From contig JAHJNL010000077.1 of NCBI GenBank assembly GCA_018820855.1, forward strand, positions 1 through 64,000: a stretch of DNA of 64,000 nt. The letters are read 5' to 3'. The DNA is from Pseudomonadota bacterium. GTDB taxonomy: Bacteria > Desulfobacterota > Desulfobulbia > Desulfobulbales > Desulfocapsaceae. Below the pieces are notes generated by a model. The model did not search any database, was not told where the DNA came from, and worked only from the letters and a program-made list of their open reading frames with translations. Shown here piece after piece: positions 1-8,842 of this stretch. The first letter of the stretch is position 1. The number at the start of each line of letters is the position of its first letter. Made by a program: the position numbers and the translations under genes.

Positions 1-980
1 CTGGACTGCATTTCGATATCGCTTGCGTTCATCTGGATATCGATACTGAGACGGCTTCCATGTTTCTTCTCAGGAGAAAAGAATATCTGCAGACTGGTGT
101 CAGCGTGTCCCTTGGATAGTGTCAGAGGAAAGGCGGAGGGGAGGTAAGAAAAGTAAGGGACAAGGTCAAGGGCTTGAACGGAGCAGGAGAGCCTGGTCAG
201 AAATCCCTGACCTTTGCTGACCTGCACAGCTTCACCACTGAGTTGAACAGGGCTGCCGTTTACAATCGCTGAGAAATGCGGTTGGATATAGTTTGTTGAT
301 TGGAAGGAGAAATTGGAAAAAGTGGGGATGGCAAGATGCAGTTGTTCAACAGAGTGTGCCTTGCCGGTGAGCCTGTCGTCATAATGAATACGGCTGTCAC
401 TGATGTCGATATTGTTCAGGGAAAAGAGAAAGGGCAGTTGGGCAAAATCCATGATTTCTCCCTGGTTCCGTTCAGTGGAGAAGTGGAAGAGGGCAGGGAT
501 GTTGTAGCTTTTATCTTTGAAGCGAATCAGGTTAAGTTGCAGTCCCTGCATGGTAAGTGAATCGCAGACAAAACCGTTACGCAGCAGGGAGGTGAGGTCC
601 AGGTCCATGAAAAGGGAATCGGCTTGAAGCAACGGTGCTGATGCGGGCGATTTCGGAAGACTTGCCTGGATTTCTTTGAGTGTGAGCTGGAAGTTGAGGG
701 GGTTGAGCTGAATGCTCTCAATTGTGAGCTCCAGGCCAGCAGTTTCGTGGAGATAACGAGCAAGATACTTTTTCAAAGGTCCGGGGACGAGGTATATCCC
801 TGCCAGAAAATAGAATACCAGCAGCAGAAAGGCAACAAGAGAAAAAAACAGTGCCTTTCCAGGTTTTGCCTTTTTTTTCTTTATCCGCACAGGCCGACGG
901 GGCAGAGGGGGGTCTGTTTTCTTGAGAGCCGGAGATTGTTTGTCGGAGGTTATGGATATGGAGCCGAAACGATCAGACAT
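1..980 (-). CDS. AsmA-like DUF748 family protein, 5' part only
   Basis: An open frame runs on the minus strand from an ATG at 980 to the left edge without a stop, so only the N-terminal 326 or so residues are visible. The protein begins with a Lys/Arg/Pro-rich cytoplasmic segment, then one membrane helix at about residues 43-63 (AKPGKALFFSLVAFLLLVFY), followed by a periplasmic region of alternating beta-type sequence starting LELTIESIQLNPLNFQLTL. The order 'single TM anchor, then IESI-x-LNP-x-x-x-x-LTL' is typical of the DUF748 branch of the AsmA superfamily, giant proteins proposed to bridge the inner and outer membranes and move lipids. No strong ribosome site precedes the ATG, so the start could shift slightly. 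The function is a family-level inference; the remainder lies outside the window. Confidence 0.75.
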   Translation of the reverse strand, partial: MSDRFGSISITSDKQSPALKKTDPPLPRRPVRIKKKKAKPGKALFFSLVAFLLLVFYFLAGIYLVPGPLKKYLARYLHETAGLELTIESIQLNPLNFQLTLKEIQASLPKSPASAPLLQADSLFMDLDLTSLLRNGFVCDSLTMQGLQLNLIRFKDKSYNIPALFHFSTERNQGEIMDFAQLPFLFSLNNIDISDSRIHYDDRLTGKAHSVEQLHLAIPTFSNFSFQSTNYIQPHFSAIVNGSPVQLSGEAVQVSKGQGFLTRLSCSVQALDLVPYFSYLPSAFPLTLSKGHADTSLQIFFSPEKKHGSRLSIDIQMNASDIEMQS

Positions 981-1323
981 GAAACTGTGGGCGGTAAAAA
1001 AAGAGGATTTTAACTTGCACCTGGTATGATTTATACAATAGAATGAGAGTTAAGTTCTAACTAGTGAATAATTTAATTGATTTTCTTAGTAGTTAAAAGG
1101 TGATACTTGATAACCTGCATCAGCAGCCGGACTTCAGGATGGCTATGTCGGCAAGCGAAGACTGCCAGCGATGTCATATTCAAGATTTTTTAAAGCGCCA
1201 CCATACGTAAGTCACCATCATACTAAACACTCTTATGTCTGCTCTTTCAATGGCTAACTTCATAATAGTTCACCTGGGGTTATAAATCTTGCTGCAACGC
1301 GCACTTCTATTTAGTTTTTGATT
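981..1323. other. Intergenic region, no gene seen
   Basis: This 343-base AT-rich gap lies between two divergently transcribed genes, so it should hold the promoters of both the DUF748 gene and the K+ channel gene. I saw no convincing -35/-10 pair, no -24/-12 element and no riboswitch. In particular, no cyclic-di-AMP (ydaO-type) riboswitch could be recognised despite the nearby cdaA. Short frames here have no protein-like character. Confidence 0.5.
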
Positions 1324-2685
1324 ATGGATAGCCGTCGGCGGATCATTCTTTCTCTCTGTCTCACTCTGTTTTTTCTGGTGGCCGGCACTGTAGGTTATAT
1401 ATTTATTGAGCGTTATACCCTGCTGGAAGCTGTTTATATGACGGTCATTACCATCACCACCGTGGGATATGGTGAAATTCATGCCTTGTCCGAGACCGGA
1501 CGACTCTTTACCATATTTCTTCTCCTTTTTGGGGTGGGAAGTCTGGCTTTTGCTGCACATGCCTTTACCGAATCAATGATAGAACGGGCCTGGAGCCCTG
1601 CGCGGGGGAAACGTGTTATGAAAAAAAGAATCAGTCAGTTAACCGATCACACCATAATCTGTGGACATGGAAGGGTGGGCGAGGCTGCTGCCAGGCATCT
1701 GGCAGATTCCCAGAGAAGTTTTGTTGTCCTTGAGAGTTCACCAGAACAGTGTGTCATTTTGAAAGAGCGCGGCTATCTCTATTTATCTGAAGATGCCACT
1801 AGAGAGCAGACGTTGCGTGATGCAGGGATCAAATCTGCCGGGGCCCTGCTGGCCCTTCTTGATTCGGACCCTGATAACCTTTTTACGGTGCTCACCGCAC
1901 GAGAGTTGAATCCTACGTTACATATTGTTGCCCGTTCCGAATCGGCTTCTGCAGAATCACGAATCCTTCGCGCTGGCGCAGATTCTATTATTTCTCCCTA
2001 TGCCTCTGCCGGGAGAAAGGTTGCCGATAAGATCATGGCCAGGGCACAGCAACAGCGTCTTGATTCGAAGATGACTGAATCCATCCCCAGCTCTCAACCC
2101 CGATGGTTTAAGGTGAACGAGGAATCGGGACTTATTGATCATGCCGTGGAGGCGGCTGGGATTTTTCTGGAAGGACAAATTGTCGGTATTCGTCGTGATG
2201 GCAAAGATATGCTGGCACCGACAGCAGATACCCGCCTAGTACAGGGTGACATGTTATTGGTAGTGCATGTGCGGGGGGTTGAAGTAAATGAGGTGCGCCT
2301 GGAGCAACCGCAGAAAATTGTACTGGTGGACGATAACCCTGTTATTCGCCGTCTTTATACCCGTCTATTTCAAAAAGCAGGCTTTAATATCATCACAGCC
2401 TCCACCGGACGGGAAGGATGTGATTTGATCCTGGAGGAAAAACCGGATGCGGCAGTGGTGGATTACAGACTTGCTGACATATCCGGGCTGGAAATATGTG
2501 AATTTGTACGTAAAAGCGAAGGAGGGCAGGACGTGAAGCTGTTTCTCTTTACTGCAGATGAAAGTCTTGAGGTGCGCGAGAATGCACTTAAAGTCGGGGT
2601 GGATGTTGTAGTGCTGAAAAGTCCGGATGCCGGTGAAATTGTTAATTTGGTGAGAAGGGAGGTGGCAAAAAAGGAAAAAGGCTGA
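1324..2685 (+). CDS. Two-helix K+ channel with RCK domains and C-terminal receiver domain
   Basis: A 453-residue potassium channel subunit of unusual architecture. Residues 8-28 and 58-80 are membrane helices flanking a pore loop with the selectivity filter TVGYGE (46-51). A Rossmann-type RCK_N/TrkA_N domain follows (about 108-228, with GHGRVGE), then an RCK_C/TrkA_C domain (about 258-320). A CheY-like receiver domain occupies 330-453, with the acidic pair in LVDDN, phospho-acceptor Asp380 in VVDYR, Thr410 and Lys432. RCK_N usually binds nucleotide, and RCK_C is a known cyclic-di-AMP target in several families. The fused receiver implies gating or output under a histidine kinase, which is inference. 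ATG at 1324 was chosen over an in-frame TTG at 1318; neither has a clear ribosome site. The cyclic-di-AMP synthase gene lies 153 bases downstream. Confidence 0.88.
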   Translation: MDSRRRIILSLCLTLFFLVAGTVGYIFIERYTLLEAVYMTVITITTVGYGEIHALSETGRLFTIFLLLFGVGSLAFAAHAFTESMIERAWSPARGKRVMKKRISQLTDHTIICGHGRVGEAAARHLADSQRSFVVLESSPEQCVILKERGYLYLSEDATREQTLRDAGIKSAGALLALLDSDPDNLFTVLTARELNPTLHIVARSESASAESRILRAGADSIISPYASAGRKVADKIMARAQQQRLDSKMTESIPSSQPRWFKVNEESGLIDHAVEAAGIFLEGQIVGIRRDGKDMLAPTADTRLVQGDMLLVVHVRGVEVNEVRLEQPQKIVLVDDNPVIRRLYTRLFQKAGFNIITASTGREGCDLILEEKPDAAVVDYRLADISGLEICEFVRKSEGGQDVKLFLFTADESLEVRENALKVGVDVVVLKSPDAGEIVNLVRREVAKKEKG

Positions 2686-2769
2686 AATAACTTGTAATTC
2701 CCGAAATTTTTCTTGGTAAAAGGTGTTTGTTTCATGTAACCTGTAAAAAGAGCTACCGGCTGTCCTTCG

Positions 2770-2788
2770 TTCACCCCTTCCGGGTGAA
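2770..2788. other. Small hairpin after channel gene
   Basis: A perfect 7-base stem (TTCACCC/GGGTGAA) with a 5-base loop lies between the channel gene and cdaA. It has no T-run on either side, so it is a poor intrinsic terminator; it may be a weak transcript-processing site or chance. Confidence 0.25.
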
Positions 2789-2838
2789 TAAATGTGTTCT
2801 TGAGTTATCGCTTAAAAAAATTGTACCTATGAATACGA

Positions 2839-3630
2839 ATGTTTGAAAGCCTGAATATTTTTCGCTGGCAGGATATCCTGGATATCCTGATCGTAGCTTT
2901 TGTTATCTATCAGCTCATTACCGTTATTCGTGGTACGCGTTCGGTGCAGATGGTACTGGGCCTGGTTGTTCTGACCGTGGTCTATTTTATGTCTTCCATT
3001 CTTGATCTGGCCGCGTTGCAATGGCTGCTCAAGACCTTTCTCAGTTCCTTGCTCCTTATTGTAATTATTGTCTTTCAGCAGGATATTCGCAGGGCCCTGA
3101 CTCAGGTGGGTAAATCGCCTTTCCAGAAGAACCTGGATATGGCAGAAAAAGATCTCGATGAGATTATTCGTGCTGTTTTTTATCTGTCTAAACGACGCAT
3201 TGGAGCTCTGATCGTTATTGAGCGCGAGACCGGTCTGCGTGATTTCGTCGAGTCGGGGTTCAAGCTTGATGCCAATCTCAGCAAGGAATTGCTTATCTCT
3301 ATCTTCATGCCGGTTTCACCCCTCCATGATGGCGGGGTGATCATTTATAAGGGAAGAATCCAGACAGCGGGTTGTATCATGCCCCTTTCGCAGAATCCTT
3401 ATATCAGTAAGCGTCTTGGGACAAGACATCGGGCCGCCATAGGACTTTCTGAAGATACAGACGCCGTAATTATAGTGGTCTCAGAAGAGACTCAGGCGGT
3501 ATCCCTGGTACAGCATGGGGCTCTCACCGCCATGCATGATGAAATGACTCTTACCAACACCTTGCGAAACATTTTTCTTCCGAAAAATGGAGCTGCGGGT
3601 GGCTGGAGACAGTGGGTGATCAGGTCATGA
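2839..3630 (+). CDS. cdaA: Membrane diadenylate cyclase CdaA
   Basis: A 263-residue enzyme that condenses two ATP to cyclic-di-AMP at the inner face of the cytoplasmic membrane. Three N-terminal membrane helices (about 12-30, 38-56, 62-80) precede the DAC domain. The catalytic motifs are LHDGGVII (162-169) and GTRHRAAIGLSE (194-205); the usual first motif is DGA, so residue 166 is Gly instead of Ala. The ending IVVSEETQAVSL is typical of CdaA. It is the first gene of cdaA-cdaR-glmM, the order known from Firmicutes, where CdaR and GlmM modulate the cyclase. The stop overlaps the cdaR start (ATGA). The upstream neighbour is an RCK-domain K+ channel, a plausible target class for cyclic-di-AMP. 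Identity is secure; regulation is inferred by analogy. Confidence 0.94.
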   Translation: MFESLNIFRWQDILDILIVAFVIYQLITVIRGTRSVQMVLGLVVLTVVYFMSSILDLAALQWLLKTFLSSLLLIVIIVFQQDIRRALTQVGKSPFQKNLDMAEKDLDEIIRAVFYLSKRRIGALIVIERETGLRDFVESGFKLDANLSKELLISIFMPVSPLHDGGVIIYKGRIQTAGCIMPLSQNPYISKRLGTRHRAAIGLSEDTDAVIIVVSEETQAVSLVQHGALTAMHDEMTLTNTLRNIFLPKNGAAGGWRQWVIRS

Positions 3631-4646
3631 GTATCTTTACTGTAAACTACTGGTTACAACTCTCTCCCAAAGACTATATACTTCGTCTGGTCTCGTTGAT
3701 TCTGGCCGTTGTCCTCTGGTATTTTGTCGGCGGAGAAGACACCGTTAATAAAAATGTCTTGGTACCTGTTGAGGTAATTAATATGCCTCGTGATCTGGTT
3801 ATTTCCAATCAGTTTAAAAAGGTAATTGAGGTGTCGGTCAGTGGGCCCCGCAGGCTGGTGCTGGATATGGGAAATCTGGACATCTCTCGACAGGTGGATA
3901 TGTCCCATGCCACACCCGGTACCATGGTAATTGAAAACAGTAATGATGTAATTGCGGTTCCACGCGGGGTCAAGGTTCTGCGTATCCAGCCGGAGAGCGT
4001 GATCCTTTCCTTGGATAAGTTGATCCAGAAACAGTTTGCTGTGAGTCCAGTGACCACCGGAGCCCTTGCTCCGGACTATATTCTTACGGAAATTCGGATG
4101 GAACCGGCTTCCATCTCCATCACCGGGCCGCAGACAGTACTGGCGCAGTATGATATGCTGCGGACAAAGGTCATCAATATTGAAGGACTGCGGGCGTCTA
4201 CCCACGTCCAGGTACCTCTTGATCTGGATGCAAAGCTTGTTGACCTGATTGGTGAGACCACTGTAACTGCAGATCTCGGGATCTCTGTGGAGACGGTGCA
4301 GAGAAAGATCTCCAATATTCCTGTAGAGGTTTTGAAAAACGGCGTGATACAGAGAGTCAGTCCAGCAACGGTAACTATCACGGTTGCTCTGCCCAAGACC
4401 CTTATTCGAGCCCATGTGGATCTGAATTCCCTGTTTAAAGTAACGGCAACAGGCGAGCAGAAGGATAAACAGATGCAGGTCAAGGTTATCCCGGCCATGA
4501 CGTTTGATGATCCGGTACGTATCCTCAGCATTGACCCTGAGAAGGTAACTCTCATTGAAGACATAATCTTGCCTGTTCCTGATGAACAGGAACTCAAAAA
4601 AGAAAATGGATTGTTGGAAGAGGTCATCGAAAAGAAGGTAAATTGA
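3627..4646 (+). CDS. cdaR: CdaA regulator CdaR, YbbR-domain protein
   Basis: A 339-residue protein with a short cytoplasmic start, one membrane helix (about residues 18-35, YILRLVSLILAVVLWYFV) and an extracytoplasmic region of repeated YbbR-type beta domains, each showing the pattern V-P-V-x-V and x-P-x-x-V-x-V-x-G-P (for example VIEVSVSGPRRL and SISITGPQTVL). In Firmicutes CdaR binds and modulates CdaA. ATG 3627 was preferred to an in-frame GTG at 3612 because it forms the usual ATGA overlap with the cdaA stop. The family call rests on the membrane anchor, the repeats and the gene order; sequence conservation in this family is low. Confidence 0.88.
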   Translation: MSIFTVNYWLQLSPKDYILRLVSLILAVVLWYFVGGEDTVNKNVLVPVEVINMPRDLVISNQFKKVIEVSVSGPRRLVLDMGNLDISRQVDMSHATPGTMVIENSNDVIAVPRGVKVLRIQPESVILSLDKLIQKQFAVSPVTTGALAPDYILTEIRMEPASISITGPQTVLAQYDMLRTKVINIEGLRASTHVQVPLDLDAKLVDLIGETTVTADLGISVETVQRKISNIPVEVLKNGVIQRVSPATVTITVALPKTLIRAHVDLNSLFKVTATGEQKDKQMQVKVIPAMTFDDPVRILSIDPEKVTLIEDIILPVPDEQELKKENGLLEEVIEKKVN

Positions 4647-4677
4647 ATAGTCGGTGTTGTATTATATGAATTTATAC

Positions 4678-4711
4678 CGGGACAGGCTTGTAGAGCTTTT
4701 GTCCCGTTTTT
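4678..4711 (+). terminator. Intrinsic terminator-like hairpin between cdaR and glmM
   Basis: A 7-base stem (CGGGACA at 4678-4684, TGTCCCG at 4700-4706) encloses a 15-base loop that can itself pair GCT with AGC. The stem is followed at once by TTTTTATT. This is a good intrinsic terminator shape, 19 bases before the glmM start, so part of the cdaA-cdaR transcript probably ends here and glmM may be attenuated or have its own promoter. Confidence 0.7.
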
Positions 4712-4729
4712 ATTGAGAGAATGTGAACT

Positions 4730-6082
4730 ATGAGAAAATTATTCGGAACGGACGGCATTCGGGGAGTAGCCAATATCTATCCCATGACCACAGAGATTGC
4801 CATGCAGGTGGGACGGGCCATTGCCTTTATTGTCAAGAACAGGAGTGGTCGTCATCGCATTGTTGTTGGGAAGGATACCAGGCTGTCGGGATATATGATC
4901 GAAAATGCCCTGGCAGCAGGGATATGCTCCATGGGTGTGGATGTCCTTCTGGTGGGACCGCTGCCGACTCCGGGCATCGCCTTTATTACTACCTCCATGC
5001 GTGCCGATGCCGGAGTGGTGATCTCCGCTTCCCATAATCCCTTTCAGGATAACGGGATCAAAATTTTCTCACACGACGGCTTCAAGCTTCCGGATAAACT
5101 GGAAGCTGATATCGAAGATCTGATTTTTTCCCAGAAGATGGCGGCACTCAGACCGGTTGCCGAGGAAATCGGGCGGGCAAAACGTATTGATGATGCCAAG
5201 GGCAGATATATTGTCTTTCTGAAAAATATATTTCCTAAAAAGTATACCCTTGAGGATTTGCATATCGTCCTTGATTGTGCCAACGGCGCCACCTACGGCG
5301 TTGCCCCCCATGTTTTTGAAGAACTCGGGGCCAAGGTGACAACGCTTGGGGTGAGCCCTGACGGCAAGAATATCAATCATCAGTGCGGAGCCCTGCATCC
5401 GGAACTGATGGCTGCAAAGGTCAAGGAGACTGGTGCTGATATCGGTCTGGCTCTTGATGGTGATGGGGATCGGCTTATCGTCTGTGACGAAAAGGGACGG
5501 GTGGTGGGTGGTGATCATGTTATGGCAGCCTGTGCCCAGGACCTTATGAAAAAGAGAAAGCTGAAGAAAAAAACGCTGGTTACCACTGTTATGTCAAATA
5601 TGGGGCTGGAAGTGGCCATGGCCAAGATGGGCGGAAAAATGGTGCGCACCAAAGTGGGCGACCGTTACGTGGTCGAAGAGATGCGCAGGAAAGGGTACTC
5701 ATTCGGCGGTGAACAATCCGGTCACCTGGTCTTCCTTGATCATATCACCACCGGAGATGGAAACCTCGCTGCTCTGCGCCTCCTGGCAATCATGAAAAAA
5801 CGGCAGAAGCCCATGTCCGAGCTGGCAAAAGTCATGGAATCCTATCCCCAGGTCCTGAAAAATGTGCGCACCGCCAGTAAGCTCGACCTTGACCTTGTCC
5901 CGGATTTTCAATCGACCATTCAGAAAATGGAAAAGAAATTAGGGAAAACCGGCCGCATTCTGGTGAGACCATCAGGAACCGAACCGGTGATCCGGGTGAT
6001 GGTGGAAGGAGAGAATGAAAAACTTATCAACCAGATGGCAGATGAGTTAGCAGGATTGATTGGTAAGGTTAATCCTGTCTGA
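4730..6082 (+). CDS. glmM: Phosphoglucosamine mutase
   Basis: A 450-residue enzyme, the normal family length, converting glucosamine-6-phosphate to glucosamine-1-phosphate for UDP-GlcNAc, peptidoglycan and lipopolysaccharide synthesis. It begins [11 protein letters not shown], the usual GlmM signature. The phosphoserine loop is [12 protein letters not shown] with Ser101; the metal loop is DGDGDR (243-248). The sugar-binding loop GEQSGH and the phosphate-binding C-terminal motif [14 protein letters not shown] are intact. It lies downstream of cdaA-cdaR, and GlmM is known in Firmicutes to inhibit CdaA, so the neighbourhood ties cyclic-di-AMP to cell-wall precursor supply. A terminator-like hairpin precedes the gene. 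Confidence 0.96.
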   Translation: MRKLFGTDGIRGVANIYPMTTEIAMQVGRAIAFIVKNRSGRHRIVVGKDTRLSGYMIENALAAGICSMGVDVLLVGPLPTPGIAFITTSMRADAGVVISASHNPFQDNGIKIFSHDGFKLPDKLEADIEDLIFSQKMAALRPVAEEIGRAKRIDDAKGRYIVFLKNIFPKKYTLEDLHIVLDCANGATYGVAPHVFEELGAKVTTLGVSPDGKNINHQCGALHPELMAAKVKETGADIGLALDGDGDRLIVCDEKGRVVGGDHVMAACAQDLMKKRKLKKKTLVTTVMSNMGLEVAMAKMGGKMVRTKVGDRYVVEEMRRKGYSFGGEQSGHLVFLDHITTGDGNLAALRLLAIMKKRQKPMSELAKVMESYPQVLKNVRTASKLDLDLVPDFQSTIQKMEKKLGKTGRILVRPSGTEPVIRVMVEGENEKLINQMADELAGLIGKVNPV

Positions 6083-6245
6083 AACTGGTGAAACGTTGGA
6101 CTCTCATAGAGAGTGGAGTAGCTTTTGAGGATTTCTTTGGGAATATCGAAGTGAAGAGGCTGCCACTGGAGTTAACACAGGTGCTTGGCAACACTTTAGA
6201 GGATAAGTATATTCTGATTTGGTTGAAGAGAATATCGAGGGATTA

Positions 6246-7838
6246 ATGAACAGACATAATATCGCTGTAATAGGTACCGGTTATTGGGGAAAAAATCTGG
6301 TACGTAATTTTAATAATCTGGATGCACTGCATACGATATGCGATACAAATACTGAAACACTTAAAACTTTTGTTCAACAATATCCTCTGGTAAGGGGGGT
6401 GAGTTCTTTTGGTGAGATTTTGACCAGTAAGGAGATCCAGGGAGTCGCTATCTCCACTCCTGCTGAAACGCATTTTGAATTGGCCCGTGAAGCCCTTCTT
6501 GCCGGTAAGGATGTCTATATTGAAAAACCTCTCTGTCTCTCAGAGCAGGATGGACGTGAACTCAATAAATTTGCGGAACAAAATAAACGTGTTTTAATGG
6601 TTGGCCATCTGTTGTGGTATCATCCGGTTGTCTTGGAACTGAAAAAGATGATTCATGCCGGAGAGCTGGGCCGGATACAGTATATCTATTCCAATCGTTT
6701 GAATCTTGGAAAACTTCGCCGGGAAGAAAATGTTCTTTGGTCCTTTGCTCCCCACGATATCTCAGTGATTCTTGGCCTTCTCGAAGAAATGCCTGAATTT
6801 GTTCAGGCCCAGGGAGGAAATTACCTTCACCAGCAGATTGCTGACACCACTGTTACACTCCTTGATTTTCCCAGCGGGGTGAAGGCTCATATCTTTGTTT
6901 CCTGGCTTCACCCCTTTAAAGAACAGAAGCTGGTGGTAGTCGGCGAAAAGGGTATGGCAGTCTTTGATGACACGGCTCCCTGGTCCGGGAAGTTGATGGT
7001 TTACCCCCATAGTGTTGAATGGAATGACAATATTCCTGTGGCAAACAGGGCTGAAGGTCGGTCTGTGACGGTGATAGAGGAAGAGCCATTGCGTGCCGAA
7101 TGCAATCATTTTCTCCAATGTATAGAAAACAGGCAGCGGCCAAGAACTGACGGAGAGGAGGGGTTACGGGTGCTGAAGATCCTTAATCGTTGTCAAGAGG
7201 CACTGGAAAAACGTTGTAGAGTCTGTGTTGATAAAAAAGAGAAGATTAGCGGCAGTGATTTCTTTATTCATCCGACAGCGGAAGTCGATGAGGGAGTGAG
7301 CCTGGGAAGTGGGACTAAAGTTTGGCATTTCAGTCATCTCCTGGCCGGTGCCCGAATCGGTAATAATTGTTCATTAGGTCAAAATGTAGTTATTAGTCAG
7401 AATGTGATAATTGGTGACGGTTGTAAGATTCAGAATAATGTGTCAGTCTATGAGGGAGTGGTCTTGGAGGACAATGTATTCTGTGGTCCTAGCATGGTTT
7501 TTACCAATGTTATTAATCCTCGTTGTGAGTTTCCAAGAAAGGATGCCTATAAGCCAACTCTAGTAAAAAGAGGGGCAAGCCTGGGTGCAAATTCTACTGT
7601 AGTCTGTGGTCATACAATAGGGGAATATGCCTTTATCGGAGCAGGTGCGGTTGTTACAACCGATGTCCCTAATTTTGCTCTGATGGTTGGTAATCCTGGC
7701 CGTCAAGTTGGTTGGATCAGTCGGTATGGCAAACGCCTTGAACTTCCTCTGGATGGAGATGGTGAGTTTGTGTGCCCATACACCGGAGAATGTTATCAAC
7801 TCTGTGATGGCGTGGTGACGGTAGCAGCGACGGTATGA
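6246..7838 (+). CDS. Fusion: Gfo/Idh/MocA dehydrogenase + WbpD-like N-acetyltransferase
   Basis: A 530-residue two-domain sugar-nucleotide enzyme. The N-terminal 320 or so residues are a Gfo/Idh/MocA NAD-dependent oxidoreductase: [10 protein letters not shown] binding loop at 8-17, catalytic-type EKP at 93-95, and HDIS further on. From about residue 335 a left-handed beta-helix acetyltransferase begins ([15 protein letters not shown]), with hexapeptide repeats and the [10 protein letters not shown] ending of WbpD/WlbB proteins. In Pseudomonas and Bordetella the separate proteins WbpB/WlbA and WbpD/WlbB oxidise UDP-GlcNAcA at C3 and acetylate the later 3-amino product in making UDP-diacetamido-uronic acids; here the two steps appear fused. 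ATG 6246 was chosen over TTG 6219 because GAGGG sits just upstream. It heads the polysaccharide cluster. Confidence 0.87.
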   Translation: MNRHNIAVIGTGYWGKNLVRNFNNLDALHTICDTNTETLKTFVQQYPLVRGVSSFGEILTSKEIQGVAISTPAETHFELAREALLAGKDVYIEKPLCLSEQDGRELNKFAEQNKRVLMVGHLLWYHPVVLELKKMIHAGELGRIQYIYSNRLNLGKLRREENVLWSFAPHDISVILGLLEEMPEFVQAQGGNYLHQQIADTTVTLLDFPSGVKAHIFVSWLHPFKEQKLVVVGEKGMAVFDDTAPWSGKLMVYPHSVEWNDNIPVANRAEGRSVTVIEEEPLRAECNHFLQCIENRQRPRTDGEEGLRVLKILNRCQEALEKRCRVCVDKKEKISGSDFFIHPTAEVDEGVSLGSGTKVWHFSHLLAGARIGNNCSLGQNVVISQNVIIGDGCKIQNNVSVYEGVVLEDNVFCGPSMVFTNVINPRCEFPRKDAYKPTLVKRGASLGANSTVVCGHTIGEYAFIGAGAVVTTDVPNFALMVGNPGRQVGWISRYGKRLELPLDGDGEFVCPYTGECYQLCDGVVTVAATV

Positions 7839-7970
7839 ATCAATGAGAGGAAAACTGTCGTGGAATGGGGCAATGTATGTGGTACCTTCTTGCAGAAATT
7901 GTTTCTGTCGCTTTTGTGTGTAACTTATTAGAATTGAAAACTCTTTTGTCTAGTGAAGGGAATGTGACCT

Positions 7971-8840
7971 ATGCAGGGAAATAATAAAACGATTGAAGTG
8001 ACTATTCTTCTTCCCGCATACAACGAAGAACTGAGTCTTGGTGAAACAATTCAAAAGCTTAAGTCACTCTATCCTGATTTTGAAATTTTGGTAGTAGACG
8101 ATGGCTCGACAGATCATACCATGCAGGTTGCCATGGATGCTGGGGCAAATGTTTGGCCGCATCCATATACTATGGGCAAGGGTGCTGCTGTAAAAACAGG
8201 TTTACGTTGTGCCAAAGGTCAGTGGGTACTCATGATGGATGCTGATAGTGAGTACAATCCAGATGATATTAGCAGGCTTCTGGAGTTTAAAGATAACTAC
8301 GACATGATTGTTGGGGCAAGAAGTAATCTCTCCTCAAAACCACTACATCTTGGTATCGCTAATAAGATATACAATCGATTCGCATCGTATATTACAAAAT
8401 TTAATATTCAGGATCTGACTTCCGGGTTTCGAATAGTTAAAATTAAAACTGCAAGACAATTTATTTATTTGTTACCGAATACCTTCTTGTATTCATCTAC
8501 ATTAACGTTAGCGTATCTTCGAAGTGGACGTAGTGTGAAGTATGTGCCAGTGGAAACAATGGTAGGAAAGGAGAAAGATACAATCAGATTATTACCAAAT
8601 AGTTTGCGTTTTTTTCTCACCATTGTTCAGACGGCTACGATTTTTTCTCCGCTTCGAATTTTTCTGCCTATCAGTGGGGTTCTTTTTTTGACGGGTTTGT
8701 TTTATTACCTGTACACGTTCATCGCATATGCTCGTTTTACTAATATGTCAGCTCTACTTTTTAATACTTCCATTATTATTTTAATGATGGGACTCATTTC
8801 AGAGCAAATAACACAGATGCGCTATGATAAGGTCGAGTAG
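7971..8840 (+). CDS. Family 2 glycosyltransferase, polyprenyl-phosphate type
   Basis: A 289-residue GT-A fold transferase. It starts VTILLPAYNEE, followed by EILVVDDGSTDHT, GKGAAVKTGL and MMDADSEYNPDD, the ordered motifs of GT2 enzymes of the dolichol-phosphate mannosyltransferase/ArnC type. Two membrane helices close the protein (about 224-249 and 258-278), as in enzymes that load a sugar on undecaprenyl phosphate. The sugar cannot be predicted. It follows a 130-base gap after the dehydrogenase/acetyltransferase fusion and leads into a tight run of genes (radical SAM two bases further on). The sequence is AT-rich, as common for surface polysaccharide loci. Confidence 0.85.
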   Translation: MQGNNKTIEVTILLPAYNEELSLGETIQKLKSLYPDFEILVVDDGSTDHTMQVAMDAGANVWPHPYTMGKGAAVKTGLRCAKGQWVLMMDADSEYNPDDISRLLEFKDNYDMIVGARSNLSSKPLHLGIANKIYNRFASYITKFNIQDLTSGFRIVKIKTARQFIYLLPNTFLYSSTLTLAYLRSGRSVKYVPVETMVGKEKDTIRLLPNSLRFFLTIVQTATIFSPLRIFLPISGVLFLTGLFYYLYTFIAYARFTNMSALLFNTSIIILMMGLISEQITQMRYDKVE

Positions 8841-8842
8841 AG

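Noticed and set aside
1120-1190. CATCAGCAG and GGCTATG near 1120-1160, resembling the palindromic repeat
   Set aside because: The right-hand end motif is missing and the segment does not fold into a comparable stem, so it is not counted as a third copy.
3654-4415. 253-codon frame on the minus strand
   Set aside because: Shadow of cdaR; no ribosome site and no recognisable domains.
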